In this document: positions 23,040 to 34,700 of the stretch, piece after piece | Layout of the letters: every line of letters begins with the position of its first letter | Position numbering within the stretch: the stretch's first letter is position 1 | From: Chitinophagales bacterium | Lineage (GTDB): Bacteria; Bacteroidota; Bacteroidia; Chitinophagales; Saprospiraceae | NCBI GenBank assembly: GCA_017303875.1 | Contig: JAFLBP010000048.1 | Coordinates: forward strand, 1-36,288 | Length of the DNA: 36,288 bases | Reading direction: 5' to 3' | The notes under the pieces: generated by a model | What the model was told of the DNA's origin: nothing | The model's input: the letters and a program-made list of their open reading frames with translations, nothing else | Databases searched by the model: none | Translations under genes and position numbers: made by a program

Positions 23040-24503
23040 ATGTCGGAGCAACAAACAGAATTCAAACCTACGCTTAACGCCCTCGACGGCACCATGCTCG
23101 TTGCGGGCAGCATGATCGGATCCGGCATTTTTATTGTCAGCGCCGACTGCGCGCGTATGGTAGGCAGCGGCGGCTGGTTGCTCCTGCTTTGGTTGGTTAC
23201 CGGCCTCATCACCATCACCGCAGCACTGAGCTATGGAGAACTGGCTGGCATGATGCCCAAAGCCGGCGGCCAGTTTGTGTATATCCAGCGGGCCTGGGGC
23301 AAATTGCCGGCGTTCCTGTACGGCTGGACGGTCTTCACCGTCATCCAGACCGGTGTAATTGCTGCCGTGGCCGTAGCCTTTGCCAAATATATGGCTTTTT
23401 TCTTCCCGGCCCTCGACCCTTCCAATATCCTGCTGAAAATCGGAGGTTTCAGCATCTCCTCCAACCAGCTTTTTGCCGTCGGGATGATTGTTTTTCTCAC
23501 AATCGTCAACAGCCGCGGGATACAAAACGGGCGTATCATCCAGATTATCTTTACTTCCACCAAAATAATCGCTTTGCTGGGACTCATCCTGGCGGGTATT
23601 TTTGTCGGGCTGAATACGGATACCTTCTCTCAAAACCTGAGTTATTTTTGGGACGCAAGCAAAACCGCCCAAAATGCAGACGGCAGCTGGAGCACCGTTT
23701 CTCTGTCGGGCCTGGCCCTGATGATGGCATTCGGAACGGCGATCATTGGTCCGCTTTTCTCCTCTGATGCCTGGAATAATGTCACGTTTATCGCCGGGGA
23801 AATGAAAAACCCTCGACGCAACATCCCGATTAGCCTGATCGCCGGGGTACTGATCGTCACGGCACTGTATATGCTGGCAAATTTCGCCTACCTCACCCTG
23901 CTGCCCGTTCGCGGCAACGCCGCCGCAAGCGATATTATCGGCCAGGGAATGCAGTTTGCAGGGAATGGTTCCGACCGTATCGGCACAGCTGCCGCCAGTA
24001 TGATATTTGGTGAAGTTTCGGCCGCGCTGATGGCCGGCCTGATTATCATTTCCACCTTTGGCTGCAATAACGGCATCATCCTTTCCGGTGCAAGGGTGTA
24101 CTACGCAATGGCCAAAGAAGGTTTGTTTTTTCAAAAAGCCGGCACCCTCAACAAACAACAGGTACCCGGGTTTGCCCTGCTGATCCAGGCGATCTGGGCC
24201 TCTGTGCTTTGTTTTTCAGGCACCTACGGCGATTTATTAGACTATGCCACCTTCGCCTCCCTGCTCTTCTACATGGTTACAATTGCCGGTATTTTTTCAC
24301 TTCGCCGCAAAGAGCCGGATGCTGAACGCCCCTACAAAGTATGGGCATATCCTTTGCTGCCGTTGTTGTATCTTTTACTGGCCGGCGGCATTTGCATCAT
24401 TTTGCTGATCACCAAACCTGCCAATACCTGGGCCGGTTTACTCATCGTGGCGCTGGGCATACCGGTTTACTGGTTCAGCCGGATGCGCAGCAACAAAGGG
24501 TAA
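23040..24503 (+). CDS. APC superfamily amino-acid permease
   Basis: 487 residues from ATG 23040, with about 12-13 membrane helices. The first helix has the APC signature GSMIGSGIFIVSADCARMVG, which lines the amine-binding site in AdiC/LAT-like transporters; next come LSYGELAGMMPKAGGQFVYI and the family's central EMKNPRRNIPISLIAG. The substrate is probably an amino acid, moved by proton or substrate antiport, but specificity cannot be read from sequence. ATG 23040 follows a -7 element at the right distance; an upstream in-frame ATG at 23010 overlaps that element. It may be co-expressed with nadB. Confidence 0.93.
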   Translation: MSEQQTEFKPTLNALDGTMLVAGSMIGSGIFIVSADCARMVGSGGWLLLLWLVTGLITITAALSYGELAGMMPKAGGQFVYIQRAWGKLPAFLYGWTVFTVIQTGVIAAVAVAFAKYMAFFFPALDPSNILLKIGGFSISSNQLFAVGMIVFLTIVNSRGIQNGRIIQIIFTSTKIIALLGLILAGIFVGLNTDTFSQNLSYFWDASKTAQNADGSWSTVSLSGLALMMAFGTAIIGPLFSSDAWNNVTFIAGEMKNPRRNIPISLIAGVLIVTALYMLANFAYLTLLPVRGNAAASDIIGQGMQFAGNGSDRIGTAAASMIFGEVSAALMAGLIIISTFGCNNGIILSGARVYYAMAKEGLFFQKAGTLNKQQVPGFALLIQAIWASVLCFSGTYGDLLDYATFASLLFYMVTIAGIFSLRRKEPDAERPYKVWAYPLLPLLYLLLAGGICIILLITKPANTWAGLLIVALGIPVYWFSRMRSNKG

Positions 24504-24567
24504 ACGAAGACACTGGCTATCAGCCTGTTCTAAAATCCAAGACAACTCATTCCTACCTCCTGTAAAG

Positions 24568-24605
24568 AAAAAAAATCAGGCGTGCTTCAAGTGAAACACG
24601 CCTGA
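24568..24605 (-). terminator. Intrinsic terminator of secA
   Basis: Inverted repeat TCAGGCGTG (24576-24584) and CACGCCTGA (24597-24605) with a 12-base loop. On the minus strand it is followed by a run of T (AAAGAAAAAAAA on the plus strand), and it lies 32 bases past the secA stop. The plus-strand side lacks a T tract, so it serves secA rather than the permease. Confidence 0.8.
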
Positions 24606-24636
24606 CTAAAGGTATTATACAAAGCAAACGAAGCGT

Positions 24637-27990
<3,354 letters not shown>

Positions 27991-28063
27991 GGTACTGCGG
28001 TGCGTTGGTGAATGAGAAATAGACCGGAACGTTTTCTGGGAAAACATGCAGGCCCGGATTGCG

Positions 28064-28071
28064 CAAAGATA
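28064..28071 (-). promoter_or_regulatory. -7 element of secA
   Basis: TATCTTTG on the minus strand matches TAnnTTTG. The nearest TTG upstream is 25 bases away, longer than usual. It places transcription start near 28058. Confidence 0.5.
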
Positions 28072-28258
28072 CGAATCTGTTTTGGAATGCGCAGTCCAAG
28101 GCTACGCCGCAGATATGATTCTATGCAGAAATGCTGATATTGCACAGATCGTTCCATTGTATTTTTTTTGCCAAATTGGCAGCAGGGCGGAACAAATGGC
28201 AGGCGCAAGGTGGTTGAATAAGACAGTTCGGCGTATATTCGCCTTAACATTTTGACCT

Positions 28259-28819
28259 ATGCTTGAAATAAACTTAACACCTTTTCCTGTTTTAAAAAGC
28301 GATCGCTTTACCCTGCGCCGCGTTACACGCGATGATGTTCCCGGCATTTATAACATGCGTTCCAACCCGGAGGTCATGCGGTTTATACCGCGGCCCTTGA
28401 GTCAGACACCGGCTGATGCCGAGGCGGTTTTTAATATGATGGATGAAAAAATTGAACAAAACGCCGGACTCAATTGGGCCATTGCCCTGCGTGAACAGCC
28501 TGAAAGCTTTCTGGGGGTTATCGGTATTTTCAGAATTGACTTCGACAATTATCGCGGTGAGTTAGGCTATATGTTACTGCCTGAACACTGGAACAAAGGG
28601 GTTGTCAGTGAACTTATCCCCATCATCCTTCAATTTGGCTTCAAAACACTCAACCTACACAGCATTGAAGCCATTATCGATCCGGGCAACCATGCGTCGC
28701 GGCGGGTACTTGAAAAAAGCGGTTTCCGGCAGGAGGCTTATTTTCGGGAAAATTGCTTTTGGGATGGACAATTCCTGGACGCTGTTGTCTTCTCCGTTTT
28801 GGAGAAAGACCTTTTTTAA
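28259..28819 (+). CDS. GNAT family N-acetyltransferase (RimJ/RimL-like)
   Basis: 186 residues. Typical RimJ/RimL-like features: LKSDRFTLRRVTRDDVPGIY at the start, the E/D-rich strand YRGELGYMLLPEHWNKGVVSE that includes the acetyl-CoA loop, and the C-terminal IIDPGNHASRRVLEKSGFRQ motif. It transfers an acetyl group from acetyl-CoA to an amine, possibly a protein N-terminus or small molecule; the substrate cannot be inferred. It is divergent from secA. The stop TAA touches the GATGCTT heptamer array that separates it from a convergent membrane-protein gene. A weak TATATTCG at 28234-28241 may be its -7 element. Confidence 0.93.
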   Translation: MLEINLTPFPVLKSDRFTLRRVTRDDVPGIYNMRSNPEVMRFIPRPLSQTPADAEAVFNMMDEKIEQNAGLNWAIALREQPESFLGVIGIFRIDFDNYRGELGYMLLPEHWNKGVVSELIPIILQFGFKTLNLHSIEAIIDPGNHASRRVLEKSGFRQEAYFRENCFWDGQFLDAVVFSVLEKDLF

Positions 28820-28906
28820 TTTTGGATTTTGGATGCTTGATTTTTAATGCTTGATTTAAGTGTTTAGAGCATTCAACCCAAAATCAAGCATCCAAAATTA
28901 AAAATT
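28818..28906. repeat. GATTTTG/GATGCTT heptamer inverted repeat
   Basis: The left arm units AATTTTG, GATTTTG, GATGCTT, GATTTTT, AATGCTT, GATTTAA are in 7-base phase (28818-28859). The inverted right arm (about 28875-28906) reads AATTTTT, AATTTTG, GATGCTT, GATTTTG on the minus strand. Nineteen bases pair perfectly. Same word family as 18425-18556, and again between two convergent genes, directly after the GNAT stop. Confidence 0.9.
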
Positions 28907-28912
28907 ATAGAT

Positions 28913-29455
28913 TTATTTTCGATTCAGGAACCAGCCTAACCAGACGCCGATTAGCCCCCAGCAGCCAATGGCATCAATCAGATGGCCAAGGGTCTCTGTT
29001 TCGTACCAAATGCTGTGCAGGTAGGGAATGGTGAGGTAGGAAATAACGCCAATGGCCAGACAGGCCTGTATCACTGTTGAAAAATTCAGGCCCTGGATTT
29101 TTCCTAATAACCAGACCAGCAAAAATAACACAACAAGGTCGACTGCAAAGCCACGCACCATGTTCATGGTCATGTCGGTATTCATCGCCTTGTGGTAGGT
29201 AATAGTCGCCCAGGGTTTGCCTTCCCAGGCTTTCATCAGCGGCTCTTGTTGATCCATCGGTGTGTCCGGCGGCACGTTAGGAATCATAAAGGAGCCTTCT
29301 TCCGGCAGGTTTTGCGTCAATGCTTCAATAATGCGCTCCTGATTTGGCGTATACTGCGTTTCAGCAGCATGGAAATTCACCAGTGCCCAGGACAAAAACT
29401 GCCAGATGAACAGGATGATGGCGCCGACGATAACGGCAATCAGTTGTTTTTTCAT
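28913..29455 (-). CDS. Hypothetical membrane protein, four helices
   Basis: 180 residues. A first helix (about 5-27, LIAVIVGAIILFIWQFLSWA) is followed by an exported region of about 70 residues rich in Pro and Asp/Glu (for example PNVPPDTPMDQQEP), then three further helices (about 100-120, 125-147 and 155-177). I do not recognise a named family; similar proteins are common in Bacteroidota. It stands alone between a terminator-flanked creD and a convergent GNAT gene. An A/T-rich palindrome (29499-29531) and a -7-like TATTTTTG (29488-29495) lie upstream. Confidence 0.75.
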   Translation of the reverse strand: MKKQLIAVIVGAIILFIWQFLSWALVNFHAAETQYTPNQERIIEALTQNLPEEGSFMIPNVPPDTPMDQQEPLMKAWEGKPWATITYHKAMNTDMTMNMVRGFAVDLVVLFLLVWLLGKIQGLNFSTVIQACLAIGVISYLTIPYLHSIWYETETLGHLIDAIGCWGLIGVWLGWFLNRK

Positions 29456-29487
29456 TTTTTATTCGTTTTGATGTACAGTTCAATGCA

Positions 29488-29531
29488 CAAAAATAGACAT
29501 TTTGTTTTAAATAAAAAATTTTAAACAAAAT
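29488..29531 (-). promoter_or_regulatory. -7 element and A/T palindrome upstream of 28913 gene
   Basis: TATTTTTG on the minus strand (29488-29495) fits the -7 consensus. Just upstream is an inverted repeat of ATTTTGTTT (29499-29507) with AAACAAAAT (29523-29531), which could be an operator or curve the DNA. No TTG at the proper distance. Confidence 0.35.
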
Positions 29532-29571
29532 ATTTTTCACACTTTTCGTCGATTTTTTTAATTAAACCTGC

Positions 29572-29615
29572 AAAAAAAATTGGCCCCGAGGCAAAAAACT
29601 GCACTTCGGAGCCAA
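29572..29615 (-). terminator. Intrinsic terminator of creD
   Basis: Minus strand stem TTGGCTCCGA (29606-29615) with TCGGGGCCAA (29580-29589, one G-T pair), a 16-base loop, then eight T. It lies 30 bases after the creD stop (29645). Confidence 0.85.
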
Positions 29616-29644
29616 TCAGAGTTGTTTATAATACTTTTAAATCC

Positions 29645-30976
29645 TTAGTTTTGTTTGAACTGCCGGGAGAAATACATCACTAATGCCAGGATGATAAACA
29701 AGCCGATGGCCCCGATCAGCAAAGCATAATCCTGCTGTTGCAATACCACAAACAGGAATACATACAGCAAGGTGAGTGCTCCTCCTACGAAGAGCGCCAT
29801 TTTTGTAGAAGCAAACAGTGAACGGGCAAAAAGTGTATTCAAGCCGACCGTCATCACTGCTGCGATCAGATATGCGGTGTTGAATGGCAAATGCTCGGAA
29901 ATGGACACCAGCAGGATGTAAAATATCACCAAAGCCAGACCAATCAGGGCATACTGAAAAGGATGGACGCGTTTGGTTTGTCGCATCTCTACAAAAAATA
30001 CGGTCAGAAAGGTCAGGCAGATAAACAAAATTGCATATTTGACAGAGCGCTCGGAGCGTTGGTAATTGTCGACAGGTGTAAAAAAATCAACACCGAATGT
30101 ACTTTCTGCCGGGTTAACTTCCACCTCGCTCGTCCACGCCTGCGGGTAATTTCGATTGAGATTCAATACTTTCCACTTCGCCTCGAAACCGGATGTGGAA
30201 ATTTGTTTTTCATCAGGCAAAAAACTGCCGGAAAAGCTCGGATCCGGCCAATTCGATTTAAGGACGACCTCCGTCACTTTCCCTATCGGCGCAAAATTCA
30301 ACTGCCCGGATCCTTTCAGCGATACTTCAATCTGGAAATTATGTTCGTTTGCTGCAACCGAAGGGGCTTGCAAAGGCAGGTTCACATGGATACCGCTGGC
30401 TACAAGCCCTGAGACACCTACCCCTGGTTCAAAAAAAGTCTGTCTGTCATTCCATTGCAATGTCACCTGATCTTCAAGCCCCCGCAAATCAGGGATTCCC
30501 AGGATCAGAATTGCTTTTTCCCACTGCAACGTAGTTTCGCCATTAAGCTGATTAAGTGCATCGGCAAATTTGAAATTACCTTTCAAACTAAGCTGGCCGC
30601 CGTATAAAACCACTTCAAAAATACCCCGATATCTCTTTTCGGAACTAATATTACCATTTACGTTTAGGTTTTCGGGCAAAACAAAAAGATATTTTATCTC
30701 CCGGCTATATTCTTTGCCTTTGTCGTCGCGGCTAACTTTCTCGTATGGGATGGCTACAATCGGGCCGAGAACGGTTTGTGTATTGCCCCATTTATCGCTC
30801 ACTTCATGTATCGCTTCCGACTTACGGCCTTCTCGTTCTGAAATGAGGCTAATGATGAACAGGGTAGGTATCAGTAATACCAGGCTTAGCAGAAATATGA
30901 TGAATCCTTTAATGGTAAAGGCATAGCGATCGAAAAAGCCCGGATCGGCTGATGGCGGAGGTGGTGGTGTGTACAT
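29645..30976 (-). CDS. creD: Inner-membrane protein CreD
   Basis: 443 residues from ATG 30976. An N-terminal membrane helix (about 25-48, GFIIFLLSLVLLIPTLFIISL) is followed by the conserved EREGRKSEAIHEVSDKWGNTQTVLGPIVAIPYE region, a large periplasmic domain (about 60-310) and a cluster of about five C-terminal helices. In Proteobacteria creD is induced by the CreBC system and affects envelope integrity and beta-lactam response; in Bacteroidota it usually stands next to a small winged-helix regulator, as here (divergent MarR gene). An upstream in-frame start at 31015 would use TTG, so ATG 30976 is preferred. Confidence 0.92.
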   Translation of the reverse strand: MYTPPPPPSADPGFFDRYAFTIKGFIIFLLSLVLLIPTLFIISLISEREGRKSEAIHEVSDKWGNTQTVLGPIVAIPYEKVSRDDKGKEYSREIKYLFVLPENLNVNGNISSEKRYRGIFEVVLYGGQLSLKGNFKFADALNQLNGETTLQWEKAILILGIPDLRGLEDQVTLQWNDRQTFFEPGVGVSGLVASGIHVNLPLQAPSVAANEHNFQIEVSLKGSGQLNFAPIGKVTEVVLKSNWPDPSFSGSFLPDEKQISTSGFEAKWKVLNLNRNYPQAWTSEVEVNPAESTFGVDFFTPVDNYQRSERSVKYAILFICLTFLTVFFVEMRQTKRVHPFQYALIGLALVIFYILLVSISEHLPFNTAYLIAAVMTVGLNTLFARSLFASTKMALFVGGALTLLYVFLFVVLQQQDYALLIGAIGLFIILALVMYFSRQFKQN

Positions 30977-31088
30977 CTGATTTTTGTTTTGATAATGTGT
31001 TGAATGATAAGACAAAACGTTAATAACAAGATTAATGCTGCGCTGTATTGTTTATTTTAACTATCAAAGTAGTTTCAATAAAGTTTAG

Positions 31089-31096
31089 TACCTTTG
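31089..31096 (+). promoter_or_regulatory. -7 element of the marR-like gene
   Basis: TACCTTTG matches the consensus, 21 bases before ATG 31117. The creD/marR gap (30977-31116) is A/T-rich, holds both promoters, and is where the MarR protein would be expected to bind. Confidence 0.55.
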
Positions 31097-31116
31097 TTGT
31101 TTAATCAATTAATGTT

Positions 31117-31539
31117 ATGTTGTTTAATAATCCTGTCTGGAATCTCGGGCGTCTGTACCACGCCCTGACGCGTTTGCAAAATCAGCAACATGCAGAAATG
31201 CAGAGTGGCGTAACCGCCGATCAGCATCGCTTGCTGGCGCATTTGTGGAAAAAAGATGGTATGTGCCAGTACGAGCTGGCGCATTTTACAGGCAGAGATC
31301 GTGCCGGGATCACCCGCATGGTGGATATTCTTGAAAATGCCGGATTTGTAGAACGCCGTGCCGACCAGCGCGACCGGCGCCTGAACCTGATCTATTTAAC
31401 TGAAGCAGGGCATGCACTGAAACCCCTGGCCGAGCAGGTAGACTCCCAGGCTTTGTCCTATTTAATGCAAAATTTTAGTCCGGAAGAGAAGGCTACTTTT
31501 ATCCGTCTGCTTGAAAAAGCGGTTCAGAACTTCGATTAA
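31117..31539 (+). CDS. MarR family transcriptional regulator
   Basis: 140 residues. The winged helix-turn-helix is at about 30-105: LLAHLWKKDGMCQYELAHFT, then GRDRAGITRMVDILENAGFVERRADQRDRRLNLIYLTEAG, with the DxRxR wing motif (DQRDRR) that marks MarR proteins. It binds DNA as a dimer and usually responds to a small ligand. It is transcribed divergently from creD, with 140 bases between starts, so it probably controls creD and itself. It ends 230 bases before the stop of the convergent giant gene, a gap filled with GAAGC palindromes. Confidence 0.93.
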   Translation: MLFNNPVWNLGRLYHALTRLQNQQHAEMQSGVTADQHRLLAHLWKKDGMCQYELAHFTGRDRAGITRMVDILENAGFVERRADQRDRRLNLIYLTEAGHALKPLAEQVDSQALSYLMQNFSPEEKATFIRLLEKAVQNFD

Positions 31540-31563
31540 TACTGCCTAAGAACACGCGTCGTA

Positions 31564-31764
31564 CTGCGAAGCTCCGCTTCGCAGCCGTACATCGAAGCTT
31601 TGCTTCGATGCGCCGCTTGTACGTAACTAAAAAGCACAAAGCCCGGCCTCGCACACCGCCTGGGCGAAGCCGGGCTTCGCTTGGGCGGAGTGCGAAGCCG
31701 AGCTTCGCGGTACTATTGTGCGAAGCGGAGCTTCGCGGTACGGTTGCGAAGCGGAGCTTCGCAA
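31564..31764. repeat. Cluster of six GAAGC-NNN-GCTTC palindromes
   Basis: Palindromes at 31564-31584, 31590-31610, 31664-31680, 31692-31708, 31720-31736 and 31744-31764. Core GCGAAGC-NNN-GCTTCGC with variable triloop (TCC, TTT, CGG, CGA, GGA, GGA); the second has ATCGAAGC instead. The third, fourth and fifth cores start exactly 28 bases apart, the last 26. GTAC motifs lie between several of them. This is a REP/BIME-like cluster between two convergent genes, ending 4 bases before the giant gene's stop. Confidence 0.9.
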
Positions 31765-31768
31765 TACC

Positions 31769-34700
31769 TTACTTGGCCTGTATCATCAGCTTCGTGCCTT
31801 TGTCGGTCGCTGTTTCTACCGTGTAGTACAGCAGACCTGTTGTGTTCAGCAGCTGGCGATCAAGCGAGAACTGGTTGTAGCCCTTCGCAAAATCACCCTT
31901 CTGTGTCAACAGCACGCGGCCGCTTTCGTCGTATACTTTCAGCGTCACCGTCGCAGCTTCCGGAAGGTGGAAGCCAATCGACGTCTTGCTGATAAACGGA
32001 TTCGGTACATTCTGATACAACTCAAATGGCAGACCTGTAATCACCGCGCTGTTGTTGTAGCGCAGGGCGATGTCCAAGCGTTCGCTTGCTGCATTGTATG
32101 CCTCCGCCTTGGTGATGCGGCTCGACACACCCAGCATACGGCTCAACTTGCCGCTCTGCATGGCGCGTACTTTCAGCGTGATCGTGGCGGCCGTCTGGCT
32201 GCCGTCTACCGACAGTGTTACTGCATCAGCGTGCACGGCAAAGTTTTCAGACTTGATACCTGTCACGTCCAGTATTTCCAGACCCGCGTGGTTCAGCGTC
32301 AGCTGGTAACCTTGTACTGCTGCTGCCGTGCTCAGGCTGATCTCAAACGTCTCACCGGACTTAACCTCACGGTCTTCCGTGTTCAGGTAGAGTACACCCG
32401 CACTGCGATCTTCCGATTGCATCAGGTTGTTTGCTACCGCATTGCCGTTCAAGTCACCCACTTTCACCGATACGAAGTCTTCACTCAGCATGCTTGTGCT
32501 GATTTCAGCAATCGTTTTGTTTTCCGGGAACACGTTCGCAAACGGATTCGACGGATTCGGGAAGCTGTAGGCTTTGTCCACAAAACGCCAGGACGTGTTG
32601 TTCGGCAGTTCTGTGTACACACCCAGGATCAGCTTGCGCAGTTCCACAATGTCAAAGGTCGTGATCGAGCCGGACTTGTTCGCATCCGCTGCAATCATCT
32701 TGTACGGGCTGGTCAGCGGCTCAATGCCGAGGATGTGCTTGCTAATCAGTACCAGGTCGAAGGTCGACACCCCGTTGATATGGTTGTCATCTTCCACCGG
32801 TGTGATCGTCACATTCGAGGCTACCGGTACAGCATTCGAGAATTCGTATTTACCATTCTGGTCAGAGTTCTCAAACAGGCTTACTGGCGGGATAGCCGGG
32901 TGGCTGCCCTGCAAATCTACCTCTGCTTCTTCCAGACCCTGCTGACCTTCTGTTTTCAGGTAACCCGCCACGCTTGGTTTCGGGCCGTTCGGATTGCAGT
33001 TGCCCATGTTGTCCTGAACTAATACGTAGGTTTCGCAGAAGTCGGCGTTGCCTGCAAGATCAATCGACCACAGTTGTACCAATTCAGGCTCGATATCTGT
33101 GTCATCACAGTTGAACTGAACTTCCGTCAGCGGGTTGCCGTTGCCGTCAACCGGGAAGCTGCCGGTGCTCTGTTCCGAGCGCACGATACCGATTTTCAAC
33201 TTCGGTGTCGGTGTGCAGTTGTCTTCCGTGTATTGCAGGAAGTCAGATGCCCACAGGCTTACCATACCGGTTTGCATGATGTTCACACTCAGACCGTTGA
33301 GGCATACCACTGTCGGTTTCTTGCAGTCTTTCACCACAAAGGTGTATTCACACTCTTTGTTGTTACCGCAGCCGTCCGTGATCAGCCACTTGATCTTGTG
33401 TGTGCCGTAAGGCAGTTCCGGTACCACGTAGTTCGTCGGGCTTTGAGCCGTGTTCCAGCGTACATTGGCAACCAAGTTGTTGCCCTGTTTCACTTTCTGG
33501 ATCGTGAAGCCGTATTTCTGATTACCCGGTACTGCGCGTTCGTCGAAGGCGTACGCTGTACCGCCCGAGAAGTTCGGGTTGCCGGCGTTGTTGTAGTTCA
33601 CGCGGTTGAAGCCCGGCAGGTTTTGGCTGTTCACCACCGTTTCCATCGAGCCATTGCCATCCAGATCAAGGAAGAGCAGGTATTCGATGTTGATGTTCGC
33701 GCCAGAGCAGGCGTCTGTCGCGGTCAGCGTCAGGTCGCTCGGGCCTTCGCACAGGTCGTGTTGCTCCGTGCGGTTATCCCAGTAGTACATCTCGTTCCAC
33801 AGACCGCCGTTGTTGGCTGTCAGGTCGCAGAATTCTACCGGACTGGCAGGGCACTCGGCTGTCGGTGCCTGGGTATCAATCACCTTGATGATCTGCTTGT
33901 ACGTGTAGCAGTTCACATTCAGGTTGTTGTTCGCAAAGTTCGCGTTCCAGTAGGCTTGTCCGTAGTTCGTCGCCGGTGCACCCGGGGTGATCGATACCAC
34001 GGTCGGCGCCCACGGGGCCGGTGTTCCCACAGGCGATACGATCGGACCCGGCAGGTTCTGCGGGCTGTTCGTAATCGCATTCGGGTTCGGGTTCGGTACT
34101 GCGATGCAGCCCTGGTTCGGATCGTAGGTACACCAGTTGATGACTTTCCACGTGCGTTCGATTTTGAAGCAGGCGTCCGGTACTACTGTGAACAGTTCGT
34201 CGGTGTACGATGTGGCCAGCAGTTCGCAGTTCTCGCCGAAGAAAGTCGGCTCACCGTAGCTGCCCGTGCCGTCGCAAACCGTCAGGATCACGTCGTTGGG
34301 GAAGCGTACGTAGTAATCCTGTTTGTAGGTCACCACCACGCGCTGTGTGCACTGGCTCGACTGGCCGTGACAGTCAAACGCACGGAAGGTGCGCGTGATC
34401 GTACCGCGGTTACATACCGTGTCAAACTGCGTGTAGCTTGCCGTGTGTGTCAGACCGCACTGGCCCTGGTATTCTCTGGTTTCGTCCAGACAGCAGTTGT
34501 CCGCGATTGTGGCTTTGCCGTAAGCCCACAGGCTCGGATCAAAGGCTTCGCAGTTCACCGTCACGTTGGCCGGGGAGATACATACCGGTTTGATTTTATC
34601 CTGTACTTCTACCTGTACCATACACTGATTGACAATCGGGTCGCCGTTTTGATCGGTTACGATATTGCCATTCAGGTCGAGTTGGTATACCCGAACGATG

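Noticed and set aside
23004..24158. A 384-codon minus-strand open frame opposite the APC permease
   Set aside because: Low-complexity hydrophilic translation without motifs; the plus-strand permease is clear.
24576..24605. The secA terminator as a two-way terminator also serving the APC permease
   Set aside because: The plus-strand side lacks a T run after the stem.
31031..31096. A specific MarR operator between creD and the marR-like gene
   Set aside because: Only short A/T-rich partial palindromes are visible (for example ACTA-N6-TAGT); none is convincing enough to list as a site.
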